From NCBI GenBank assembly GCA_025655635.1, contig JAHXIM010000375.1:1-5088 (forward strand): DNA of 5,088 nucleotides. The letters are read 5' to 3'. Below are positions 1 through 5,088 of the stretch, piece by piece; the first letter of the stretch is position 1, and each line of letters begins with the position of its first letter. The notes beneath the pieces were generated by a model that was given only the letters and a program-made list of their open reading frames with translations, was not told the DNA's origin and ran no database searches. The position numbers were made by a program, and so were the translations under genes. The stretch comes from a gamma proteobacterium symbiont of Lucinoma myriamae. Lineage in GTDB: Bacteria; Pseudomonadota; Gammaproteobacteria; GRL18.

Positions 1-20
1 TAATTCATTACGGTTAGTGA

Positions 21-52
21 ACCGCCCATTGCGGACCCGCATGATGGGTGGT
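21..52 (+). ncRNA. Group II intron domain V (catalytic hairpin)
   Basis: A 9-bp lower stem pairs 21-29 (ACCGCCCAT) with 44-52 (ATGGGTGGT), with one G-U pair. A 2-nt bulge at 42-43 on the 3' side is followed by a 4-bp upper stem (30-33 with 38-41) closed by a GACC tetraloop at 34-37. Length, 3'-side dinucleotide bulge and tetraloop match the roughly 34-nt domain V that forms the active site of group II introns. The GCGGACCCGC core is familiar to me from bacterial introns downstream of reverse transcriptase ORFs. Confidence 0.85.
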
Positions 53-54
53 GT

Positions 55-86
55 GGGGGCTGTAGGAGAGAAACCTGTGGCTACCC
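55..86 (+). ncRNA. Group II intron domain VI with bulged branch-point A83
   Basis: The strand 55-66 pairs with 74-86 around a 7-nt loop (67-73). All twelve pairs are Watson-Crick or G-U, and the only unpaired base in the stem is A83, between the GGG/CCC base (55-57 with 84-86) and the upper stem. A single bulged adenosine just upstream of the 3' splice site is the lariat branch point in this ribozyme family. The stem is rich in G-U pairs. Confidence 0.8.
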
Positions 87-89
87 GAT

Positions 90-442
90 TCGGTAAATGC
101 TATGTTGTCAAAATAAAATAACTCAGTATTACACGTTGCTCTGGCATTAACCGGAAAGCGGTTCCCTTCCATAAACATCACAGCTTCAGCAAAAGTTTGC
201 CCGGGACCAATGATATCGACCACTTTTTCATTACCTTCAGGTGAGGTTTGAAATAACATTATCTGCCCGCTGCGCACTAAAAAAAAGCGAATGGCATCAT
301 CACCCTGCTCAAACAACATTTCATTTCTTTTTAATGAGGTCAGGTTTGACTGTTTAAGAATACTGTTGAAAGCATCATCGGGTAAGCGACGGAACAAATA
401 ATGCTGACGTAATTCTTGTTGAAAAAGCTTACTAATACTCAA
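90..442 (-). pseudogene. Crp/Fnr-family (DNR-like) regulator, interrupted by group II intron
   Basis: This is the N-terminal part of a Crp/Fnr-superfamily transcription regulator. The first 117 codons encode a cyclic-nucleotide-binding-type sensor fold: EQGDDA (45-50), the RSGQIMLFQ strand (57-65), the TPEGQEK-like SPEGNEK (67-73) and TFAEAVMFMEG (83-93). The last motif resembles Pseudomonas DNR (TFAEAMMFMD), a heme-based NO sensor, although the ligand here is unknown. At codon 118 the reading enters the antisense strand of the intron and continues with 25 unrelated residues to a stop at 14-16. The helix-turn-helix domain, normally about 100 residues further on, is missing here and should lie beyond the intron. 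The start is TTG at 442: no ATG lies between it and the upstream in-frame stop, and AGGGG sits 7 nt ahead. The 142-aa chimera, if made, should not bind DNA, but could still dimerise through its sensor domain. Confidence 0.85.
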
Positions 443-449
443 TGGATAA

Positions 450-454
450 CCCCT
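450..454 (-). promoter_or_regulatory. Ribosome binding site that fixes a TTG start
   Basis: On the minus strand AGGGG (454 to 450) lies 7 nt before the TTG at 442-440. This supports a non-ATG start for the Crp/Fnr-family gene, where no in-frame ATG is available upstream before the stop codon. Confidence 0.6.
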
Positions 455-500
455 ATTTTGAGTTTATTATTATTATTTAATTTGGTTAATAAACGAGCAA

Positions 501-529
501 ATTATAGATGACTCATAGGGAAATTGAAA
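501..529 (-). promoter_or_regulatory. Candidate leftward promoter for the Crp/Fnr-family gene
   Basis: Read on the minus strand, a perfect -10 hexamer TATAAT lies at 506-501. A weak -35 (TTTCAA, 529-524) sits 17 nt upstream. This would give a leader of about 50 nt before the TTG start. The poor -35 suggests either a weak promoter or one that needs an activator. Such hexamers occur by chance in AT-rich DNA. Confidence 0.4.
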
Positions 530-586
530 GATAAATTGAGCCTTATAGACGCTGAGTGTTAAATATTTAATACGGATTTATTATTA

Positions 587-602
587 AATCAAACTATTGA
601 TT
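587..602. repeat. Inverted repeat AATCAA-N4-TTGATT
   Basis: Two 6-bp arms (587-592 and 597-602) are exact reverse complements around ACTA. The half-sites match FNR/DNR half-sites (TTGAT and ATCAA) but in everted order: the canonical box is TTGAT-N4-ATCAA. It may be an operator for another dimeric regulator, or chance in AT-rich DNA. It sits between the two candidate promoters. Confidence 0.35.
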
Positions 603-791
603 CTGTAACAAAGACCATTCATTCGCTAGATCAGATTTGTTCATAAAAGAAACTATTCCCTCAAAACTAATCTAAAAATTACTTTTTTTCAGAAGAATAC
701 TTATTCACCGGATTGTTTATATTTGTTGAACATAATAACTTTTAAGAAAGCTTCAGTTCTATTAGTATGCAACTAATCAGAAGCCATTTTA

Positions 792-820
792 TTGAAACTT
801 ATTAATTTTATGACTAATAT
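792..820 (+). promoter_or_regulatory. Candidate rightward promoter for the patatin-led operon
   Basis: TTGAAA (792-797, five of six to the sigma-70 -35 consensus) is followed after exactly 17 nt by TAATAT (815-820, four of six to the -10). Transcription would start near 827, leaving a leader of about 50 nt before the ATG at 878. A second -10-like TATGTT at 852-857 has no good -35 partner. Confidence 0.35.
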
Positions 821-877
821 TACATTACGTTAATTCATACTATTAATGCGATATGTTATACCTAAAGAGAATTTATT

Positions 878-2242
878 ATGAAAAAAGTTAAAATTTTTTC
901 TGCTTTTATTATGGTTTTGTTAAGTGGTTGTTCGTCAATTGGCAAAATAGAAAACGACTCTGTATCGCAATTACCCCAGGGACAGCAAAGATACACTATC
1001 AGTAATTATTCTCAGCAGCACCCTGCGGGAGATACTCTGTTTTTGCTGGCTTTTTCTGGTGGTGGAACTCGGGCTGCTGCTTTATCATATGGCGTATTAG
1101 AAGAACTCAGAGATACTCGTTATCAATTGAATGGCAAGGATGTGCGTCTGCTTGACGAAGTGGATCGTATCAGTTCGGTTTCTGGTGGTAGTTTTACTTC
1201 AGCTTATTATGGCTTATTTGGTGAGCAAATCTTTGATGATTTTAAAGATGTTTTTTTATATAAAGATGTTCAAGGTGATTTGAGTAGTCTTGTACTTGGT
1301 TTTTTTGATCTGATCGGTCGAATGTTTTCCTCAAGCAGTCGAACAGAAGTTGCCATTGATTACTATGATAAGCATATATTCCGGGGAAAAACGTTTGCCG
1401 ATTTTCAGAAATCAGGAGGGCCATTAATACTCATTAATTCCACCGATTTGAATTCGCAAAGCCAGTTCATTTTTGTGCAGCCCCAGTTTGACTTTCTATG
1501 CTCCGATTTGTCTCAGTTTAAGGTTGCAAGAGCTGTGGCCGCTTCCTCTGCTGTACCGATATTATTCCCACCCATATTATTAGAGCGGCATGGAGATTGT
1601 CACTATGAAAAACCTGTCTGGTTGAGTAAGGCTGAGAAAAGGGCAGAACAAGAGAGTAATCAGCGTCTAAAAGGATCAGTCAGTGCATTAAATTATTATC
1701 TGGATAATGATAACCCTCCCTTTGTCACGCTGCTGGATGGCGGGATAACCGATAATCTGGGTTTACGGACGATTCTAAATACTGTGAGTCTCTCTGGTGG
1801 TGCACAAAAGGTTTATGACAAAACATATAAAAATCAGAAACCACCAAAGCGGTTAGTCGTAATTGTTGTTGATGCTTCAACTACCAGTGAAACAGAGATT
1901 GGAAAAAGCAAAACTTTACCTTCAATAGGTGATACATTAACTGCGGTTACGGATATTCGGTTACACCTTTACAATACTGAAACCAACACCTTGCTGAAAG
2001 AACAGCTAATGAAATGGGCCAATAAACTTTCCACGAAAGAGAACCCTATCACACCGTATTTTATTGATCTGGATGTGACTGATATACAAAATCACGAAGA
2101 CCGGGTGTTTTTTAATCGAGTGCCCACCAGTTTTTCACTGGAGAAAGAACAGGCAGACAGGTTGATTGAATTGGCCAGGAGTATGTTACGTCAAAATCCT
2201 GAATACAAGAAATTATTGCAGCAATTGGGTGCCAACCGTTAG
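878..2242 (+). CDS. Patatin-like phospholipase, outer-membrane lipoprotein
   Basis: This gene encodes a predicted lipid acyl hydrolase of the patatin family, a Ser-Asp dyad enzyme. Residues 1-18 form a lipoprotein signal: basic KK, a hydrophobic core, and the lipobox LSGC with lipidated Cys18. Ser at +2 predicts outer membrane sorting. The patatin blocks come in order: oxyanion loop SGGGTR (60-65), nucleophile Ser102 in SVSGG (100-104), the ASSAVPILFPP block (222-232), and catalytic Asp287 in DGG (287-289). The first Gly of the usual GxSxG is Ser, a form I recall from bacterial patatin lipoproteins, so activity is expected. The C-terminal 120 residues after the core have no motif I recognise. 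The ATG at 878 has AAAGAGA about 8 nt upstream and begins directly with the signal peptide. It appears to be first in the operon, 34 nt before the AI-2E gene. Substrate and membrane face are unknown. Confidence 0.9.
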   Translation: MKKVKIFSAFIMVLLSGCSSIGKIENDSVSQLPQGQQRYTISNYSQQHPAGDTLFLLAFSGGGTRAAALSYGVLEELRDTRYQLNGKDVRLLDEVDRISSVSGGSFTSAYYGLFGEQIFDDFKDVFLYKDVQGDLSSLVLGFFDLIGRMFSSSSRTEVAIDYYDKHIFRGKTFADFQKSGGPLILINSTDLNSQSQFIFVQPQFDFLCSDLSQFKVARAVAASSAVPILFPPILLERHGDCHYEKPVWLSKAEKRAEQESNQRLKGSVSALNYYLDNDNPPFVTLLDGGITDNLGLRTILNTVSLSGGAQKVYDKTYKNQKPPKRLVVIVVDASTTSETEIGKSKTLPSIGDTLTAVTDIRLHLYNTETNTLLKEQLMKWANKLSTKENPITPYFIDLDVTDIQNHEDRVFFNRVPTSFSLEKEQADRLIELARSMLRQNPEYKKLLQQLGANR

Positions 2243-2264
2243 AAGAAACAAATATCCACTCAAA

Positions 2265-2270
2265 AAGGAA
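2265..2270 (+). promoter_or_regulatory. Ribosome binding site choosing start 2277
   Basis: AAGGAA ends directly before the ATG at 2271 and 6 nt before the in-frame ATG at 2277. The spacing favours 2277. A longer frame open from 2166 overlaps the end of the patatin gene and lacks a comparable site, so it is not used. Confidence 0.6.
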
Positions 2271-2276
2271 ATGGAA

Positions 2277-3410
2277 ATGGAAATTGAAACAACACAAATC
2301 AGAGAAATGATTAAAAAGGATCTCACTGATATTTTAATTCGTATAGCGCTAGTTGGATTTTTGGTGTTTATGAGCATGAAAGTGTTCAGCCCATTTATGG
2401 GATTAATGTTATGGGCTTTAATTCTTGCAGTAACCTTATTTCCTTTACACCAGAAACTTGCCAATAGGCTAGGGGGAAAACAAGGGCGAGCTGCAACTAT
2501 ATTGGTCTTGTCCGGGGTACTTTTTCTTGGCATTCCGACAGTGATGTTAAGTGGTTCTATGGTTGATTTTGTCCAGGAAGTTCATACTGATTATAAAAAT
2601 GATTCAATCTCAATAAAAGAACCAGCACCAAGTGTTGCACAGTGGCCGCTTGTAGGAAAAAAAGTCTATGAAGTATGGAGTCAGGCAGCAAAAAACTTGC
2701 CTGCTTTATTAAAAAAACTACGGCCGCAAATTGAAGGCTTTGCTAAATCAGCTTTGGGATTTGCTGCTGGTATGGCTGGCGGTTTGTTTCAATTTTTATT
2801 TTCCATGGTCGTTGCCGGGATTATGTTAGCCTACGGCAAGTCAGGCAGTGATAGCATGTTAAAAATTATTAATCGTCTGGCAGGGTACAAAAAAGGTAAA
2901 ATGTTACATACACTTTCTACTGCAACAATTCGTTCTGTATCAATGGGTGTTATCGGTGTTGCAGCTATTCAGGCGCTATTATTTGGCTTGGGTTTTATTT
3001 TTATCGATTTACCAGGCGCTGGTATTATCGCACTGGTCATTCTGGTCTTTGGTATTGCTCAATTACCCGCCCTTATTTTTACAATACCTACCGTTGCATT
3101 TATCTGGTGGAGTGGTGACTCAACGCTGAGCAATGTATTTTTTACTGTCTATTTCACTGTGGCGGGTTTCTCTGATAATGTGCTTAAGCCAATATTTCTT
3201 GGTCGTGGGGTCGATGCACCGATGCCAGTCGTTTTATTGGGTGCCTTAGGTGGTATGATAACAGCTGGGCTGCTTGGACTCTTTCTTGGTGCGGTTTTTC
3301 TCTCACTTGCCTATGTCATTTTTATGGCATGGGTTGATGATGAAAACTTTGATGATGGAAAGATTGAAAAAAAAGGAAACCCGGATTCTTTGGTTGAAGG
3401 CAAAGGCTGA
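2277..3410 (+). CDS. AI-2E/PerM-family (UPF0118) membrane transporter
   Basis: This is a 377-residue multi-pass inner membrane protein of the AI-2E family (formerly UPF0118), which includes E. coli PerM and TqsA. Members have been linked to autoinducer-2 export and to Na+/H+ antiport, so the substrate is open. Two or three N-terminal membrane segments (about 20-58 and 72-93) include the typical PFMGLMLWALILAV stretch. A soluble loop of about 65 residues (95-160) follows, then a segment at about 160-186 and a hydrophobic block from about 221 to 350. The family signature is near the end: DNVLKP (300-305), LGRG (308-311) and LLGALGGMITAGLLGLFLGA. Length is normal. The C-terminal tail is charged. 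The gene lies 34 nt after the patatin gene and 2 nt before the outer membrane factor, so co-transcription is likely. Pairing this family with an efflux channel is not the standard exporter set. Confidence 0.9.
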   Translation: MEIETTQIREMIKKDLTDILIRIALVGFLVFMSMKVFSPFMGLMLWALILAVTLFPLHQKLANRLGGKQGRAATILVLSGVLFLGIPTVMLSGSMVDFVQEVHTDYKNDSISIKEPAPSVAQWPLVGKKVYEVWSQAAKNLPALLKKLRPQIEGFAKSALGFAAGMAGGLFQFLFSMVVAGIMLAYGKSGSDSMLKIINRLAGYKKGKMLHTLSTATIRSVSMGVIGVAAIQALLFGLGFIFIDLPGAGIIALVILVFGIAQLPALIFTIPTVAFIWWSGDSTLSNVFFTVYFTVAGFSDNVLKPIFLGRGVDAPMPVVLLGALGGMITAGLLGLFLGAVFLSLAYVIFMAWVDDENFDDGKIEKKGNPDSLVEGKG

Positions 3411-3412
3411 AA

Positions 3413-4996
3413 ATGCTTATAAAAAAACTGATTCGTTATCTGGTTCTGCTCTTGGGGGTATCGGCATTGGTTGCCTGTACGACCGTCGGGCCAGATTATC
3501 AGGAGCCTGTTGTTGAATGGCTGAAAGATTGGCAGCCTTCAGCTTATGGAGACTCTTATGGAAAAGACAGTCATGAAGAAAAAGAACAACTTGATATTCA
3601 ATTTTGGTGGCACTTATTTAATGATCCCATGTTAAATAAACTTATAGAGACTGCTAAAAGTGAAAATCATTCACTGCGCATTGCAGGGCTGAGGATTTTT
3701 GAAAGCCGTGCGCTTCTAGGCATCGCCAATAGTAGTCTTTATCCCCAACTACAGCAGATCAATGGCAGTACTACTTACGTCAATCAACAATCTCATGGGG
3801 GTAATGCGCCTAAAAGTCAGAGCTTTACAAATTATCAAACAGGATTCAATGTAGGTTGGGAGCTGGATTTCTGGGGACGTTTTCAGCGTGGTATTGAATC
3901 AGCTGATGCCGCCTTTTTTGCATCCATAAGCAATCAGCAGGATGCACAAGTATTGCTGGTTGCTCAGCTCTCTAATGCTTATTTTGGCTATCGAACCACA
4001 CAGGCTCGCATTAAAATTGCACATGAAAATGCTAAGATTCAAGAGCGCAGTTATGAAATTACCACCAATTTGTTTAAAAGTGGTGAAGGTTCAGAGCTGG
4101 ATTTGCAACAGGCAAAAACACAATATTTAGCCACGCTATCAACGATTCCTCAGTTAGAAATTTCTCTGCTGCAAACTCGTAATGCAATAGCTATTCTTTT
4201 AGGAAAGAAACCCGGCGTTCTTTTGGAATTAGAAGCAACGGCATCTGGATACCATTGGCCAGATATTTCTCCTGAATACTTTCAATATATCCCGGCAAAT
4301 ATGCTGACTCGTCGTCCTGATATCCGTACAGCCGCGTGGCAGGTTGCCGCTCAATCCGCTCAGATCGGTGTTGCTGAGGCAGACTTTTACCCGGCAATTT
4401 CATTATTCGGGACAATCGGTTGGGCAGGGAGTGACATAACAGGCAGTTCAGATACGAGTACCTTCTCCCTTGGTCCCAGTTTTACCTGGAATATTCTGGA
4501 TTATGACCGTATTGAGAACAATGTGCGTATACAGGACTCTCGCCTGCAGCAATTAATAGAGCAATACCAGAATCTGGTTTTACAGGCGGCAAAAGAAGTG
4601 GATGATTCTTCTTACAGCTTATTGAAAACCCATGAACAAAAATTATTAATTGATAAAAGTTTTATCGCATCTCAGCGGGCTTTGGCGCTGGCTAATATTC
4701 GCTATCGAGAAGGTTATTCTGATTTTCAACGAGTACTGGATGCTCAACGTGCTATGTTTGCTCAGACGGATAACCAATTCGTTACACAGGGCACTTATAT
4801 TGCAGAAATTGTTAGTTTATACAAGAGTATGGGTGGAGGCTGGACGGAAATGACCAATGATCAACTACTCTCAAGTAAAGTGAAAGAAACTATGCAGGAA
4901 CGTACAGATTGGGGTGATTTATTAACGGTACCCCTATCTTTTTCAACTAATAGTTTACCAGTAACTAAAGTGCCAGAGGCTTCATCGCATGAGTAA
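3413..4996 (+). CDS. Outer membrane efflux lipoprotein (NodT/OprM-type OMF)
   Basis: This gene encodes the outer membrane channel subunit of a tripartite efflux system (TolC superfamily, OEP repeat family). It has a lipoprotein signal with lipobox LVAC and lipidated Cys22, followed by the usual TTVGPDYQEP opening. Two OEP halves are visible. Marks include WELDFWGRFQRG (149-160), LTRRPDIRTAAWQ (298-310), IGVAEADFYPAISLFG (318-333), SFTWNILDYDRI (356-367), YREGYSDFQRVLDAQRA (431-447) and LYKSMGGGW (469-477). Most relatives stop soon after GGGW, but this one runs a further 50 residues, polar and without a motif I know. The ATG at 3413 follows the preceding stop by 2 nt, with AAAGG 6 nt ahead, so translation is probably coupled. 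Its partners should be a membrane fusion protein and an inner membrane pump. Neither is complete in the window. Confidence 0.93.
   Translation: MLIKKLIRYLVLLLGVSALVACTTVGPDYQEPVVEWLKDWQPSAYGDSYGKDSHEEKEQLDIQFWWHLFNDPMLNKLIETAKSENHSLRIAGLRIFESRALLGIANSSLYPQLQQINGSTTYVNQQSHGGNAPKSQSFTNYQTGFNVGWELDFWGRFQRGIESADAAFFASISNQQDAQVLLVAQLSNAYFGYRTTQARIKIAHENAKIQERSYEITTNLFKSGEGSELDLQQAKTQYLATLSTIPQLEISLLQTRNAIAILLGKKPGVLLELEATASGYHWPDISPEYFQYIPANMLTRRPDIRTAAWQVAAQSAQIGVAEADFYPAISLFGTIGWAGSDITGSSDTSTFSLGPSFTWNILDYDRIENNVRIQDSRLQQLIEQYQNLVLQAAKEVDDSSYSLLKTHEQKLLIDKSFIASQRALALANIRYREGYSDFQRVLDAQRAMFAQTDNQFVTQGTYIAEIVSLYKSMGGGWTEMTNDQLLSSKVKETMQERTDWGDLLTVPLSFSTNSLPVTKVPEASSHE
4975..4979 (+). promoter_or_regulatory. 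Ribosome binding site for the fourth operon gene
   Basis: AGAGG lies 9 nt before the ATG at 4989 and inside the end of the outer membrane factor gene. It supports that ATG as a true start and makes the tandem repeat behind it coding. Confidence 0.5.
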
Positions 4997-5088
4997 TAAA
5001 GAGCAAGAGCAAGAGCAAGAGCAAGAGCAAGAGCAAGAGCAAGAGCAAGAGCAAGAGCAAGAGCAAGAGCAAGAGCAAGAGCAAGAGC
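4989..5088 (+). CDS. Start of fourth operon gene, Glu-Gln repeat N-terminus (partial)
   Basis: The ATG at 4989 overlaps the end of the outer membrane factor gene by 8 nt (ATGAGTAA), a common translational-coupling arrangement, and has AGAGG 9 nt upstream. The visible product is MSNK followed by fourteen Glu-Gln dipeptides and one more Glu, and is cut by the window end. Low-complexity acidic and polar sequence like this cannot identify a family. Since outer membrane factor genes are often followed by a membrane fusion protein, and HlyD/EmrA-type fusion proteins begin with a short cytoplasmic tail before one membrane anchor, that is my leading guess. It rests on context only. The repeat would then be a variable-length cytoplasmic tail. 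The reading frame is open in the repeat in all frames, so the choice of frame depends on the start codon and ribosome binding site. Confidence 0.6.
   Translation, partial: MSNKEQEQEQEQEQEQEQEQEQEQEQEQEQEQE
4999..5088 (+). repeat. Hexanucleotide tandem repeat (AAGAGC)15, runs off the window
   Basis: A perfect period-6 run covers 90 nt: exactly fifteen AAGAGC units with no mismatch, still going at the window end, so the true copy number is unknown. It starts within codon 4 of the fourth gene and encodes alternating Glu and Gln. Because the unit is two codons, slippage would change protein length without changing frame. The absence of any interruption suggests recent expansion or ongoing slippage. 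An assembly artefact at a contig end is also possible. Confidence 0.95.

Larger units (their letters stand above)
1..89 (+). mobile_element. Group II intron, 3' end only (partial)
   Basis: This is the last 89 nt of a bacterial group II intron, a self-splicing ribozyme and retroelement. Both 3' domains fold from the sequence: a domain V hairpin (21-52), then a domain VI hairpin (55-86) with an unpaired A at 83, then GAT, giving an intron end at 89 with the usual AY terminus. The bulged A is the seventh base from that end, as expected for the branch point. The rest of the ribozyme and the reverse transcriptase/maturase ORF should lie to the left of the window. In-frame stops at 1-3 (TAA) and 15-17 (TAG) are candidates for the end of that ORF. 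The intron lies antisense to the regulator gene it interrupts, so it cannot be spliced from that gene's mRNA. Intron class cannot be assigned from this fragment. Confidence 0.85.
443..877. other. Divergent AT-rich intergenic region
   Basis: This 435-nt stretch separates the leftward regulator from the rightward operon. I find no credible ORF in it: the ATG at 508, for example, reads only eight codons. I also see no tRNA-like or terminator-like structure. It holds a candidate promoter in each direction (501-529 leftward, 792-820 rightward), a 6-bp inverted repeat with a 4-nt spacer (587-602), a 12-bp AT palindrome (559-570), and a small GAATA/TATTC inverted repeat (695-706). Its length and AT content are typical of a regulated divergent promoter region. 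Confidence 0.6.

Noticed and set aside
11..24. Palindrome CGGTT-AGTG-AACCG read as an operator or terminator
   Set aside because: Its right arm is the start of the domain V stem, which makes a longer and better hairpin. There is no T-run, so it is not a terminator.
559..570. 12-bp palindrome TTAAATATTTAA as an operator
   Set aside because: It is composed only of A and T in very AT-rich DNA, where such palindromes are expected by chance, and has no support from a known regulator.
587..602. A true FNR/DNR box
   Set aside because: The half-sites are in the wrong order: the canonical box is TTGAT-N4-ATCAA. It is kept only as an inverted repeat.
2166..2276. Longer N-terminus for the AI-2E protein starting at 2166
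   Set aside because: The extension overlaps the end of the patatin gene in another frame and has no family-like sequence. ATG 2277 has AAGGAA at a proper 6-nt distance and gives a normal family length.
4191..4415. Minus-strand ORF of 74 codons inside the outer membrane factor gene
   Set aside because: It lies opposite the highly conserved LTRRPDIR region of a clear gene, and its own translation has no recognisable domain.
4999..5088. On/off phase-variation switch, or CRISPR-like array
   Set aside because: The unit is 6 nt, so slippage keeps the frame and cannot switch the gene off. There are no spacers, so it is not a CRISPR.

Overview
The window reads as a low-GC gammaproteobacterial segment. 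The evidence is two canonical outer-membrane-type lipoprotein signals, a tripartite-efflux outer membrane factor, and a Crp/Fnr regulator that resembles the DNR branch. No ribosomal or other phylogenetic marker is present, so I do not name a genus.

Layout. Positions 1-89 (+) are the 3' end of a group II intron: domain V, then domain VI with a bulged branch-point adenosine, then the intron end. The intron sits antisense inside a leftward Crp/Fnr-family regulator gene (remaining part 90-442, -). That gene is therefore cut after about 117 codons and has lost its DNA-binding domain within this window. An AT-rich divergent intergenic region (443-877) carries candidate promoters for both directions and a 6-bp inverted repeat. 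Rightward follow a patatin-like phospholipase lipoprotein (878-2242), an AI-2E/PerM-family membrane protein (2277-3410), an outer membrane efflux lipoprotein of the OprM/NodT type (3413-4996), and the first 33 codons of a fourth gene (4989-5088). The gaps are 34 nt, 2 nt and an 8-nt overlap, which suggests one transcription unit.

How the genes may work together. The operon puts an outer-membrane-anchored lipid acyl hydrolase beside a multi-pass membrane protein and an outer membrane channel. By the usual order of tripartite exporter operons, the cut-off fourth gene could be the membrane fusion (HlyD-type) subunit, but only its low-complexity N-terminus is visible. Envelope export or lipid remodelling is a reasonable inference and is not proven.

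The most unusual items are the intron-disrupted regulator facing the operon and a perfect hexanucleotide tandem repeat (15 units of AAGAGC), which places a long Glu-Gln run at the start of the fourth protein. Both window ends fall in assembly-breaking repeats, so the window may be one whole short-read contig.
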